From: JBCBKL01 sp963922565
GTDB lineage: Bacteria > Pseudomonadota > Alphaproteobacteria > Rhodobacterales > Rhodobacteraceae
NCBI GenBank assembly: GCA_963922565.1
Contig: CAWUIQ010000001.1
Location: 62,001 to 126,000 of the forward strand
Direction of reading: 5' to 3'
Length of the DNA: 64,000 nt
The notes under the pieces were generated by a model, which was not told where the DNA came from, ran no database searches, and was given only the letters and a program-made list of their open reading frames with translations. Shown here piece after piece: positions 42,617-50,791 of this stretch (position 1 is the stretch's first letter; the number at the start of each line of letters is the position of its first letter). The translations under genes were made by a program, and so were the position numbers.

Positions 42617-43633
42617 CTATTCTGAGACGAGGCCCAGCTGACCCAGATAGGCCATGTGGCTGTCGACCAGCGCCTTGGCTTCGGGCGTGTCCGCAAACTC
42701 GGGCCACGTGGCCTGAGCCGCCGCACGGAACTTGGCCAGCTCTTCTGGTGCCCACTGGCTCAGCGTCACACCGTCAGCGCGCAGTTGGGCCGCGGCCTCT
42801 GCATTGGCCTTTTCAAAGGTCAGAGCTGTGCGCAGAGCCAGAGCTTCCATCGCCACCTTCATGATGCGCTGATGGTGCGTCGGCATCGCGTCGAACACCG
42901 CCTTGTTACAAGCCAGGTGGTCAGACGGCATCGAATGGAAGCCGGGGAAGTTGGCGTATTTCACGATGTCATAGAGACCGAGGCCGACGTTGTTGGCCAG
43001 ACCCGACGCATCCGCACCATCGATGATGCCGGTTTCAAGCGCCGTAAAGATCTCGGTAAAGTCCATCACGATTGGCTTGGCGCCAAGCTTTTCAAAGATC
43101 TTGGTTTCCATGCCCGGAGGCGAACGGAATTTCCAATCCTTGAAGTCTGCGACTGTTGCGATTGGCTTGGACGAGGCAAAGCTTTCCTGTCCGTAAACCC
43201 ACCACCCGATCAGCTCCATTCCGTACTTGTTGTAGAGAGGTGCTGCAGCTTCGAGGCCACCACCGAAATACAGCCATGAAAGCTGCTGGTAGGGGGTTGA
43301 ATACCCACCCATGATGTCGCCGACAAACTGGAACGCGCTGTTTTTACCAGTCTGATATCCGCCACCGGTCATGTCGCAGTCAAGAATGCCTGTCGCGGCA
43401 GCGTCAAAGGTTTCGACCGATTTGACGACGGACGAGCTGTAGAACATCTCGACCTGGATCTCGCCATTGGACATGGCCGTAATGTCTTCGACATACTGAG
43501 CGGCCAGCTTGCCCGAGACCGTCTCGGGCGCATAGTGCGTCTGTATGCGCAGGGTTGTCGACTGAGCTGATGCGGCACCGGCCAGCAACGCAAGTGAACT
43601 GGCAGCCGCAGCCGCCAACTTGATGAGCTTCAT
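42617..43633 (-). CDS. TRAP transporter solute-binding protein (DctP family)
   Basis: ATG 43633 has GGAGG seven bases upstream and begins a signal peptide (MKLIKLAAAAASSLALLAG, cleavage after GAASA); the open frame extends further back but without support. The 338-residue product carries DctP motifs: TVADFKDWKFRSPPGMETKI (ligand arginine region, about 150-169), MDFTEIFTALETGIIDGADA and FHSMPSDHLACN. It opens the nine-gene minus-strand operon that runs to kdgK, so hexuronates or related sugar acids are the probable ligands. Confidence 0.9.
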   Translation of the reverse strand: MKLIKLAAAAASSLALLAGAASAQSTTLRIQTHYAPETVSGKLAAQYVEDITAMSNGEIQVEMFYSSSVVKSVETFDAAATGILDCDMTGGGYQTGKNSAFQFVGDIMGGYSTPYQQLSWLYFGGGLEAAAPLYNKYGMELIGWWVYGQESFASSKPIATVADFKDWKFRSPPGMETKIFEKLGAKPIVMDFTEIFTALETGIIDGADASGLANNVGLGLYDIVKYANFPGFHSMPSDHLACNKAVFDAMPTHHQRIMKVAMEALALRTALTFEKANAEAAAQLRADGVTLSQWAPEELAKFRAAAQATWPEFADTPEAKALVDSHMAYLGQLGLVSE

Positions 43634-43676
43634 ATTTTTCCTCCCATGGATCGAAGCGCGGCTTGTGACCTTGGCA

Positions 43677-43766
43677 GCCATCTTCTTACGCCAGATGGCC
43701 GCGAGCGTAACAACGGGTTCGAGAAACGCCAACACAAATTTGAAAATCGCCCAAATTTCGAAATTT
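43677..43766. promoter_or_regulatory. Divergent control region with palindromes between TRAP operon and GntR gene
   Basis: A perfect 14-bp palindrome, AAATTTCGAAATTT, occupies 43753-43766, and a 7-bp inverted repeat, GCCATCT (43677-43683) with AGATGGC (43693-43699), lies nearer the TRAP gene where it could also fold in the mRNA leader. The palindrome sits in the middle of the 184-base space between the two divergent starts and is a good candidate operator for the GntR regulator encoded at 43818. No clear -35/-10 pairs were picked. Confidence 0.5.
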
Positions 43767-43817
43767 TCTTGTAATCGCAGAATTCTCGCCGCACGATTGG
43801 GTAAGAGCTTTGATGAC

Positions 43818-44462
43818 ATGACCACACGCATCGAAACACCTGATATCTACGAAGATCTGCGCGTGCGCCTCATGAGTGCCCGGTTCGCGCCCGGCGAAAA
43901 GCTCAAGCCGGCCGAGCTGCAGGGTCACTACGGATGCTCAGCCAACACGATCCGCGATGTGCTTTTGCGGCTGTCAAAAGTGGGCCTTGTTGAGTTCGAA
44001 ATGCAGAAAGGGTTCCGCGCCAGCGAAAGCTCACCCGAGGCGCGGCGTGACATAACGCTGTTCCGCGTCCTGCTCGAACGGGAAGGCGCGCGCCTTTCGA
44101 TGCATAAAGGCGGCACTGAATGGGAGGCCGGGCTGGCCGCAGCCCATCATAAGCTAAGCCATATCGAAACGCGGATTGCGCGGGTAGGCGACCCCGGCGA
44201 AGATATGCGGCTGTGGTCGAACGCTGAAAAAGAGTTTCACTTCAGCCTGATTTCCGCTTGCGGCTCTCCGATCCTGATCGAGACCTACAGTAACATTTAC
44301 GCCCAATTCCGGCAGCAGATGGTGTCACAGGAACGCGACTTTGGAGAAGATTATTTTCGCGCCATTATTGCCGAACACAAGGCGATCCTTGATGCGGCGC
44401 TGGCGCGGGATGAAGCGCGGTGCGATGCCGCGATTTACGATCATCTCAAGCGCAACCTCTAG
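43818..44462 (+). CDS. GntR-family (FCD) transcriptional regulator
   Basis: I choose ATG 43818 (MTTRIETPDIYEDLRVRLMS), giving 214 residues; the frame is open upstream but through the control region. The winged helix contains PGEKLKPAELQGHYGCSANT followed by IRDVLLRLSKVGLVEF (about 25-60), and the FCD domain shows the metal-ligand pattern EKEFHFSLISACGSPIL and AEHKAILDAALARD. It diverges from the uronate TRAP operon and probably represses it. Its stop shares CTAG with the convergent denD stop. Confidence 0.88.
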   Translation: MTTRIETPDIYEDLRVRLMSARFAPGEKLKPAELQGHYGCSANTIRDVLLRLSKVGLVEFEMQKGFRASESSPEARRDITLFRVLLEREGARLSMHKGGTEWEAGLAAAHHKLSHIETRIARVGDPGEDMRLWSNAEKEFHFSLISACGSPILIETYSNIYAQFRQQMVSQERDFGEDYFRAIIAEHKAILDAALARDEARCDAAIYDHLKRNL

Positions 44463-45436
44463 GCCCGGGGCAGGTCGTCCTCGATATAGGTTTGGATGAT
44501 CTCAGCAAACGTCGTCTCGGCTTCGAACCCCAGTGTGCGGGCCCGGTCTGGCGCGAAATCACGGGGCCAGCCCGATACGATCTTGATGATGTCGGGATCG
44601 GGCTTGTGATCGATCCGGTCAACAGCCTCTTGCCCGGCCACCGACCGCAACGCCTCGATCTGTTCGGCGACCGTGCAGCTTAGGCCGGGCAGGTTCAAAG
44701 CACGGCGCCCTTCAAGCTGCTCTTCGGCAATGGTGGCCGCATGGGTCAGGAAGCGCGCGGCCGACCGGGGCGAGGCGTGCCAATGCCGTACGGTATCATC
44801 GACGGGCAGAACCGCCCGCTGCCCATTCAGCGGCTCACGGATGATACCGGAAAAGAACGATGACGCGGCGAGGTTCGGTTTGCCCGGACGTACGCAGATC
44901 GTTGGCAGGCGCAGGGATATGCCGTCAACAAAACCCTTGCGGCTGTAATCCTGGATCAGCAGTTCGCAGGCTGCCTTCTGGGCGCCATAGCTGGTTTGGG
45001 GCGATTGGAGGAATTCGTCGTCGATCTTGTCGGGGTAGGGCCCGCCAAAAACGGCGATTGAAGAGGTGAAGATCAGGCGCGGGCGATAGGCTCCCTTGGT
45101 GGCGGCGTTCTGAGCCCGAAGCGCTTCGAGAAAATGCCACATCGCGGCAAGGTTCGTCGTCCAGCCCTTGTCGAAATTCGTCTCTGCCTCGCCAGATACG
45201 ATCGAGGCCAGGAAGTAGATGATATCGAACCTCTCCGCCGCGAGCGCTGCGCCTTGAGCGGGATATGACAGATCGCCCTGCCGCCGGTCGTCGGTTGGCG
45301 CCCCGTCTGGTGGGAAGGCGATGTCATGCAGCGTGATCTGCAGATGGTCGTGGCCGGGCAGTCCATTATCGAGCAGCCTGTGCGCCAGCTTTTGGCCCAC
45401 CATGCCGCCGCCGCCTAAGATCAGGACCCGGGTCAT
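44459..45436 (-). CDS. denD: D-erythronate dehydrogenase-like extended SDR (DenD)
   Basis: The 325-residue NAD-dependent epimerase/dehydratase-fold protein starts VLILGGGGMVGQKLAHRLLD and has the catalytic YxxxK in SYGAQKAACELLIQDYSRKG (about 152-156), plus RLPTICVRPGKPNLAASSFF, a segment characteristic of DenD. DenD oxidises D-erythronate to the 2-keto acid. The usual partners OtnK, OtnC and OtnI are not in the window, so the product may go another way. The gene overlaps the LtnD-like gene by four bases. Confidence 0.8.
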   Translation of the reverse strand: MTRVLILGGGGMVGQKLAHRLLDNGLPGHDHLQITLHDIAFPPDGAPTDDRRQGDLSYPAQGAALAAERFDIIYFLASIVSGEAETNFDKGWTTNLAAMWHFLEALRAQNAATKGAYRPRLIFTSSIAVFGGPYPDKIDDEFLQSPQTSYGAQKAACELLIQDYSRKGFVDGISLRLPTICVRPGKPNLAASSFFSGIIREPLNGQRAVLPVDDTVRHWHASPRSAARFLTHAATIAEEQLEGRRALNLPGLSCTVAEQIEALRSVAGQEAVDRIDHKPDPDIIKIVSGWPRDFAPDRARTLGFEAETTFAEIIQTYIEDDLPRA

Positions 45437-46305
45437 GTCTGCAATCCGTTGCGTGCCTTGAGTTCGAGGTAGAGACCGGAGTGATCTTTTTCCGCCCCGT
45501 CCATGTGATGAACGAAGTGATCAAACCGGTCGCGGACATGCTGGGTGATGGGCAGTTGCAGGCCAAGGTCCGCTGCTTCGCCCAGCACATTGTCGAGATC
45601 TTTCAGTTGCAGTCGCGACAGCCCCCCGGGCGTGAAATTGCCTTCGGTCATGCGCGCGCCGTGTTGTTGCAGGATCGTACTGTCGGCAAATCCGCCCTTG
45701 AGCGCGTCGCGCAGGGCAGCCGGGTCGCCACCCCCCTGTTCAACGAGCAACATTGCCTCGGCCACGGCACCGATCGTCACGGCGACAACGGTCTGATTGG
45801 CAAGCTTGGCCAGCTGACCCGAGCCGGACGGACCGACATGAACCGGCCGGCCCATGGCGGAGAGCACCGGGCTCGCCCGGTCGAAAACCCCGGCCGATCC
45901 ACCGGCCATGATGGCAAGGCGCGCGGTCTCTGCTCCCTTGGTGCCGCCGGACACTGGCGCGTCGAGATGGTCAACGCCGACTTCAAGCAGGGCCGACGCC
46001 TGGGCGCGCGCCTCTTCGGGTTTGGTTGATGACATATCGACCCAGATCGCGCCGCGCGGCAATGCCTCGATGATCGTCCGCTGGAGCTCCAGCACTGTCG
46101 CGCCATCACTCAGCATCGAGATGATGAGGTCGGCGTCTGACACCGCATCGGCGGCGTCTTTGGCCACCCGCGCGCCATGCTCTTCAAGAGGCATGGCCTT
46201 GGCCGATGTCCGGTTCCAGACGGTCAGGTCATGCCCGGCCATCATGAGATTGAGCGACATGGGAAATCCCATCAGCCCGGTTCCGAGAAGTGTAACTTTG
46301 GTCAT
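45433..46305 (-). CDS. Beta-hydroxyacid dehydrogenase (L-threonate dehydrogenase/HIBADH-like)
   Basis: From ATG 46305 (MTKVTLLGTGLMGFPMSLNL) it has 290 residues; a GTG at 46323 would add six. The NAD loop is GTGLMG, the substrate loop is DAPVSGGTKGAE (about 113-124) and the catalytic lysine lies in GSGQLAKLANQTVV (about 163-176). L-threonate dehydrogenase (LtnD) and 3-hydroxyisobutyrate dehydrogenase share this pattern. Coupling with denD favours a four-carbon sugar acid role. It diverges from the SDR-led operon. Confidence 0.82.
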   Translation of the reverse strand: MTKVTLLGTGLMGFPMSLNLMMAGHDLTVWNRTSAKAMPLEEHGARVAKDAADAVSDADLIISMLSDGATVLELQRTIIEALPRGAIWVDMSSTKPEEARAQASALLEVGVDHLDAPVSGGTKGAETARLAIMAGGSAGVFDRASPVLSAMGRPVHVGPSGSGQLAKLANQTVVAVTIGAVAEAMLLVEQGGGDPAALRDALKGGFADSTILQQHGARMTEGNFTPGGLSRLQLKDLDNVLGEAADLGLQLPITQHVRDRFDHFVHHMDGAEKDHSGLYLELKARNGLQT

Positions 46306-46410
46306 CCGGCGGCTCGCATCCACTGGTCATTGTCGTTTCGCTGACTTACGCTAACAGAAAAGCGGGGCCTCGAAAGGGCCAATGATTATCGCGGTCGGGG
46401 AGGGACTGGT

Positions 46411-47163
46411 ATGGGTCGACTGAGCGGCAAGCGCGCCTTGGTAACAGCGGCAGGCCAGGGGATTGGCCGGGCAAGCGCGCTGGCGATGGTGGCGGAGGGC
46501 GCGCATGTCTACGCAACCGATATCGATGGCGCGGCCCTCGAAACCCTTGCTGCCGAAGCAGTTGGTCAACTCGATGTTTTCCAGATGGATGTTCGAGATG
46601 ATGCCGCTGCGGCCGCAGGCGTCGATCATGCCAGGCCTGACATCCTGTTCAACTGCGCGGGCTTTGTCCATCACGGCACGGTGCTCGAGGCAACCGACGC
46701 AGATTGGGATTTTGCATTCGATCTGAATGTCCGGTCGATGTGGCGCACGATCCGGGCGGCGCTGCCGGGCATGCTGGAGCGGGGCGGCGGATCGATCATC
46801 AACATGTCGTCGGCCTGTTCGTCTGTGATCGGGGCACCCAATCGGTTCATCTATGGCACGACAAAGGCCGCCGTCATCGGGATGACGAAATCGGTAGCGG
46901 TGGATTACATCGGTCAAAAGATCCGGTGCAATTGTATCTGTCCCGGCACCGTCGAAAGCCCGAGCTGGCATGACCGGGTCAAGGCCCTCGGCGAAGAGAT
47001 GGGCAGCTATGAGGCGGCGCTTGAGGCGTTCGTGTCGCGCCAGCCGATGGGCCGCGTTGCCAAGGCCGAAGAGATTGCGGCCCTCGTCGTCTATCTGGCC
47101 AGCGATGAAAGCGCCTTTGTCACCGGGCAGCCTCATGTCATCGACGGCGGGTGGAGCGGTTAG
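46411..47163 (+). CDS. SDR dehydrogenase, 2-keto-3-deoxy-L-fuconate dehydrogenase-like
   Basis: The 250-residue classical SDR has ALVTAAGQGIGRASALAMVA (about 9-28), NCAGFVHHGT, and the catalytic YGTTKAAVIGMTKSVAVDY (Tyr/Lys about 147/151). The CNCICPGTVESPSWHDR segment is typical of the DHRS6/2-keto-3-deoxy-L-fuconate dehydrogenase branch. It would oxidise the C4 hydroxyl of a 2-keto-3-deoxy acid to a 2,4-diketo acid, which the FAH-family enzyme two genes on would split. First gene of a six-gene operon. Confidence 0.82.
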   Translation: MGRLSGKRALVTAAGQGIGRASALAMVAEGAHVYATDIDGAALETLAAEAVGQLDVFQMDVRDDAAAAAGVDHARPDILFNCAGFVHHGTVLEATDADWDFAFDLNVRSMWRTIRAALPGMLERGGGSIINMSSACSSVIGAPNRFIYGTTKAAVIGMTKSVAVDYIGQKIRCNCICPGTVESPSWHDRVKALGEEMGSYEAALEAFVSRQPMGRVAKAEEIAALVVYLASDESAFVTGQPHVIDGGWSG

Positions 47164-47165
47164 GG

Positions 47166-47210
47166 CAGACGCCTCCGGCGGGAGTATTTTGGGAACAATG
47201 AAGGAAAGGC
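47166..47210. repeat. Dispersed Rhodobacterales-type intergenic repeat, copy B
   Basis: The segment CTCCGGCGGGAGTATTTTGG then GAACAATGAAGG lies between the SDR and IlvD genes. Its reverse complement matches copy A (21322-21382) over TTCATTGTTCC and the following AAATAC-type block. CTCC/GGAG forms a small stem at its left end. The element occurs between co-directional genes in both places. Confidence 0.6.
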
Positions 47211-47217
47211 GTGCGAG

Positions 47218-49005
47218 ATGAAGCCCGAAGACCTGCGATCGCGTAAGTGGTTCATGAACCCGGACGATCCGGAGATGACCGCGCTTTATCTCGAGCGGTA
47301 TCTGAATTACGGACTGACCCCCGACGAGTTGCAATCGGGCAAGCCCATCATCGCCATTGCCCAGACCGGCAGCGATCTCAGCCCCTGCAATCGCCACCAC
47401 ATCGAATTGGCCAAGCGGGTCCGGGACGGGATCGTGGCGGCGGGCGGCACCTGCATCGAGGTGCCGGTGCATCCGATCCAGGAAACCGGCAAGCGCCCGA
47501 CTGCCATGCTGGATCGAAACCTTGCCTATCTGTCTTTGGTCGAGACCCTGTTCGGTTATCCGCTGGACGGCGTTGTCCTGACTATCGGCTGTGACAAGAC
47601 CACGCCCGCGCTGTTGATGGCGGCGGCCACCGTCAATATTCCGGCGATCGCGCTCTCGGTCGGACCGATGCTGAATGGTTGGCATGACGGCAATCGCGCA
47701 GGCTCCGGTACCGTGATCTGGAAGGCCCGCGAGCGGATGGCTGCGGGCGAGATCGACGCGACCGAATTCATGAAGATCGCCGCCGCCGCCGCCCCGTCCG
47801 TGGGCTATTGCAACACGATGGGCACCGCCACGACGATGAATTCGCTGGCCGAGGCCCTGGGTATGCAATTGCCCGGCTCTGCCGCGATCCCGGCGCCCTA
47901 TCGCGAACGTGGGCAGATGGCCTATGAGACGGGCCGCCGGATCGTCGAGATGGTTTGGGAGGATCTGCGCCCCTCCGATATCATGACGCGGGAGGCGTTC
48001 GAGAATGCTGTCGTCATCAATTCGGCCATTGGCGGTTCGACCAACGCGCCGATCCACCTCAACGGGATTGCAAAGCATCTGGGCGTCCCCCTCGACAATG
48101 ATGACTGGCAGCGGCTGGGTCACCACGTTCCGCTCTTGGTCAACCTGCAACCAGCGGGTCAGTACCTGGGCGAAGACTATCAGCGGGCGGGGGGCGTGCC
48201 GGCTGTTGTGGGTGAGTTGATTGCGGGTGGTCTGTTGCCCAACCCGGATGTGATCACCGCGAATGGCAAGTCGATAGGCGAGAACTGCGCCCCTTTCCGT
48301 TCTGAAAATGCCGATGTCATCATGAGCGTTGAGGATCCGCTGGTGGCCGAGGCGGGCTTCATCAATCTCAAGGGCAATCTTTTTGACAGCGCGATCATGA
48401 AAACCAGCGTGATCAGCGCCGAATTCCGCGACCGCTACCTGTCGAACCCCGATGACCCCAATGCGTTCGAAGGCCGCGCCATCGTCTTTGACGGACCTGA
48501 GGACTACCACCGGCGCGTCGATGACCCGGCTGAGGGTATCGACGAACATTGTATCCTATTCATGCGTGGTGCGGGGCCCAAAGGGTATCCGGGCGGGGCC
48601 GAGGTGGTGAATATGCGGGCCCCAGCATACCTTCTGAAAAAGGGGATCGAGGCATTGCCCTGCGTCGGGGACGGGCGGCAATCGGGCACCTCGGGGTCGC
48701 CGTCGATTTTGAACGCCTCGCCCGAGGCCGCAGATGGTGGCGGGCTGGCGCTGTTGCAGACCGGCGACCGGGTGCGGATCGACCTGAACACCTGCACCGC
48801 AAACATGCTGATCGACGACGATGAACTGACCAATCGCCGCGCAGCGTTGGAGGCCAAGGGCGGCTACGCTGCACCGGAAAGCCAATCGCCCTGGCAGGCG
48901 TTCTTCCGGGAGAAGGTGGGGCGTTTCGATCAGGGCATGACCCTGAGCGGGGCGGCTGAATTCCAAGATATTGCGCGGAAATACATGCCGCGCGACAATC
49001 ACTGA
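47218..49005 (+). CDS. IlvD/Edd-family sugar-acid dehydratase (L-arabonate dehydratase-like)
   Basis: The 595-residue protein has the pentonate-dehydratase form of the family: RKWFMNPDDPEMTALYLERY near the start and the three iron-sulfur ligand cysteines in DLSPCNRHH (about 60), TIGCDKTTPA (about 124) and VGYCNTMGTATT (about 199). These enzymes dehydrate aldonic acids such as L-arabonate, D-xylonate or L-fuconate-type acids to 2-keto-3-deoxy acids. The partner genes point to a 2-keto-3-deoxy acid that is oxidised and cleaved without phosphorylation. Confidence 0.9.
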   Translation: MKPEDLRSRKWFMNPDDPEMTALYLERYLNYGLTPDELQSGKPIIAIAQTGSDLSPCNRHHIELAKRVRDGIVAAGGTCIEVPVHPIQETGKRPTAMLDRNLAYLSLVETLFGYPLDGVVLTIGCDKTTPALLMAAATVNIPAIALSVGPMLNGWHDGNRAGSGTVIWKARERMAAGEIDATEFMKIAAAAAPSVGYCNTMGTATTMNSLAEALGMQLPGSAAIPAPYRERGQMAYETGRRIVEMVWEDLRPSDIMTREAFENAVVINSAIGGSTNAPIHLNGIAKHLGVPLDNDDWQRLGHHVPLLVNLQPAGQYLGEDYQRAGGVPAVVGELIAGGLLPNPDVITANGKSIGENCAPFRSENADVIMSVEDPLVAEAGFINLKGNLFDSAIMKTSVISAEFRDRYLSNPDDPNAFEGRAIVFDGPEDYHRRVDDPAEGIDEHCILFMRGAGPKGYPGGAEVVNMRAPAYLLKKGIEALPCVGDGRQSGTSGSPSILNASPEAADGGGLALLQTGDRVRIDLNTCTANMLIDDDELTNRRAALEAKGGYAAPESQSPWQAFFREKVGRFDQGMTLSGAAEFQDIARKYMPRDNH

Positions 49006-49014
49006 GAGGGACAT

Positions 49015-49860
49015 ATGAAACTGGTTCGCTACGGCGCGCCCGGCGCCGAAAAGCCGGGAATGATGGTTGAGGATACGCTGCGGGACCTGTCGGGCGTCAT
49101 CTCCGATATCACGGGTGATACGCTGTCGGATGCTGCCCTTGAAAAGCTGCGCGCGCTTGATCCAGCAAGCTTGCCGGTGGTCGAAGGCAACCCACGCCTT
49201 GGCCCTTGCGTGGGCGACATCGGCAAGTTCCTTTGCATCGGTCTGAATTATTCCGATCATGCTGCAGAGACCGGCGCGGATATCCCCGAACATCCGATCC
49301 TGTTTTTCAAGGCAAATTCAGCCATTGTCGGGCCTCATGACGACGTGGTCATGCCGCGGGGTTCCACCCAAACGGATTGGGAAGTTGAGCTGGGCGTCGT
49401 CATCGGAAAGACGGCCAAGTATGTCAGCAGGGCCGATGCACTGGACCACGTCGCGGGATACTGCATCGTCAACGATGTGTCCGAACGCCATTTCCAGACC
49501 AAGCTGACGGGCCAATGGACCAAGGGCAAATCCTGCGACACGTTCGGCCCCACCGGCCCGTGGCTGGTCACGCGGGACGAGGTGGCGGATCCGCAGGCGC
49601 TGGCCATGCATCTCGATGTGAACGGAAAGCGGATGCAGACCGGCAATACCGCCACCATGATCTTCACCGTGGCCGAGATCATCGAACATCTGAGCCACCT
49701 CTTCACCCTGCATCCCGGTGACGTCATCAGCACGGGAACGCCGCCGGGCGTGGGCATGGGAATGAAACCCGATCCTGTCTACCTAAAGCCGGGCGACGTG
49801 ATGGAGCTTGAGATCGAGGGTCTTGGCAAACAACGGCAGGAGGTCCGGCAAGATGCCTGA
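49015..49860 (+). CDS. Fumarylacetoacetate hydrolase-family enzyme (2,4-diketo-3-deoxy acid hydrolase-like)
   Basis: The 281-residue protein has GKFLCIGLNYSDHAAETGAD (about 65-84), PILFFKANSAIVGPHDDVVM, and acidic metal ligands in TDWEVELGVVIGK (about 120-132) and CIVNDVSERHFQ. This form, formerly labelled ureidoglycolate lyase, includes 2,4-diketo-3-deoxy-L-fuconate hydrolase, which gives pyruvate and lactate. In this operon, cleavage of a diketo acid into pyruvate plus a 2-hydroxy acid fits; the next gene encodes a D-2-hydroxyacid dehydrogenase. Confidence 0.87.
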   Translation: MKLVRYGAPGAEKPGMMVEDTLRDLSGVISDITGDTLSDAALEKLRALDPASLPVVEGNPRLGPCVGDIGKFLCIGLNYSDHAAETGADIPEHPILFFKANSAIVGPHDDVVMPRGSTQTDWEVELGVVIGKTAKYVSRADALDHVAGYCIVNDVSERHFQTKLTGQWTKGKSCDTFGPTGPWLVTRDEVADPQALAMHLDVNGKRMQTGNTATMIFTVAEIIEHLSHLFTLHPGDVISTGTPPGVGMGMKPDPVYLKPGDVMELEIEGLGKQRQEVRQDA

Positions 49861-50791
49861 TCTGCTGCTCATCGGCGGTGCCACCGACACGATGATGAGC
49901 CGGTTGCAGGCCGCCTTCACTGTCCACAAATGGGCTGACCTCGACATGGAATGGCTGACGGGAAACGGCGCCAAGGTCACCCATGTTGCGACCAACGGCC
50001 ATGACGGGGTCAAGCCAGAGATCATGGCTGCGCTGCCCAACCTGAAACTGATCTCGTGCTACGGCGTCGGATATGATGCCATCAACGCGCAAGAGGCAGT
50101 GCGGCGCGGTATCATGGTCACCCATACGCCGAATGTGCTGAACGAAGAGGTCGCCACCACGGCCGTCTTGCTGATGCTTGCCTGCTACCGCGAGCTTTTG
50201 CGCGATGATGCCTATGTCCGGTCCGGCGAATGGGAGGCGAAGGGCAACGCGCCCCTTACCCGCTCGGCCGACAACCAGACCGTAGGGATACTCGGTCTGG
50301 GCCGCATTGGGCAGGCCATTGCGGACAAGCTTGACCCCTGGGACCCGACGATCCTCTATCATACCCGCAGCCAAAAGGACGTGCCTTACACCTACTGCGC
50401 CGACCTTGTGGAGATGGCCAAGGCGTCTGATGTGCTCATCTGCATCACCCCGGGTGGCGCAGGCACTCGGCATCTGGTGAATGCTGAGGTGCTGGAGGCG
50501 CTTGGGCCACAGGGCACGCTGATCAATGTCGCCCGGGGGTCGGTGGTGGATGAGGCTGCCCTGATTGATGCGCTTGGCTCTGGCAAACTCGGCTGGGCGG
50601 GACTTGATGTGTTCGAGGCCGAGCCGCACGTACCCGAAGCGCTGCGCAAAATGTCCAACGTGGTCCTGTTGCCTCATGTCGGCAGCGCGACGGTCGAAAC
50701 CCGCGCAGCCATGGGCAAGCTGACGGTCGATAACCTGCTGCAACATCTTGAAGACGGCACGGTTCTGACGCCCGTGCCCGAGTGCCAGTGA
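49853..50791 (+). CDS. D-isomer-specific 2-hydroxyacid dehydrogenase
   Basis: ATG 49853 overlaps the previous stop by eight bases; 312 residues. The NAD fold is VGILGLGRIGQAIADKLDP (about 142-160); catalytic Arg lies in NVARGSVVDEAAL (about 230), Glu in LDVFEAEPHVPEAL (about 260) and His in VLLPHVGSATVET (about 280). The family reduces or oxidises 2-keto/2-hydroxy acids such as glyoxylate, hydroxypyruvate or lactate. Here it may handle the hydroxy acid released by the FAH-family hydrolase. Confidence 0.9.
   Translation: MPDLLLIGGATDTMMSRLQAAFTVHKWADLDMEWLTGNGAKVTHVATNGHDGVKPEIMAALPNLKLISCYGVGYDAINAQEAVRRGIMVTHTPNVLNEEVATTAVLLMLACYRELLRDDAYVRSGEWEAKGNAPLTRSADNQTVGILGLGRIGQAIADKLDPWDPTILYHTRSQKDVPYTYCADLVEMAKASDVLICITPGGAGTRHLVNAEVLEALGPQGTLINVARGSVVDEAALIDALGSGKLGWAGLDVFEAEPHVPEALRKMSNVVLLPHVGSATVETRAAMGKLTVDNLLQHLEDGTVLTPVPECQ

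Noticed and set aside
46351..48549. Long minus-strand open frame opposite the SDR and IlvD genes
   Set aside because: No family motifs, and the opposite strand encodes two well-recognised enzymes.
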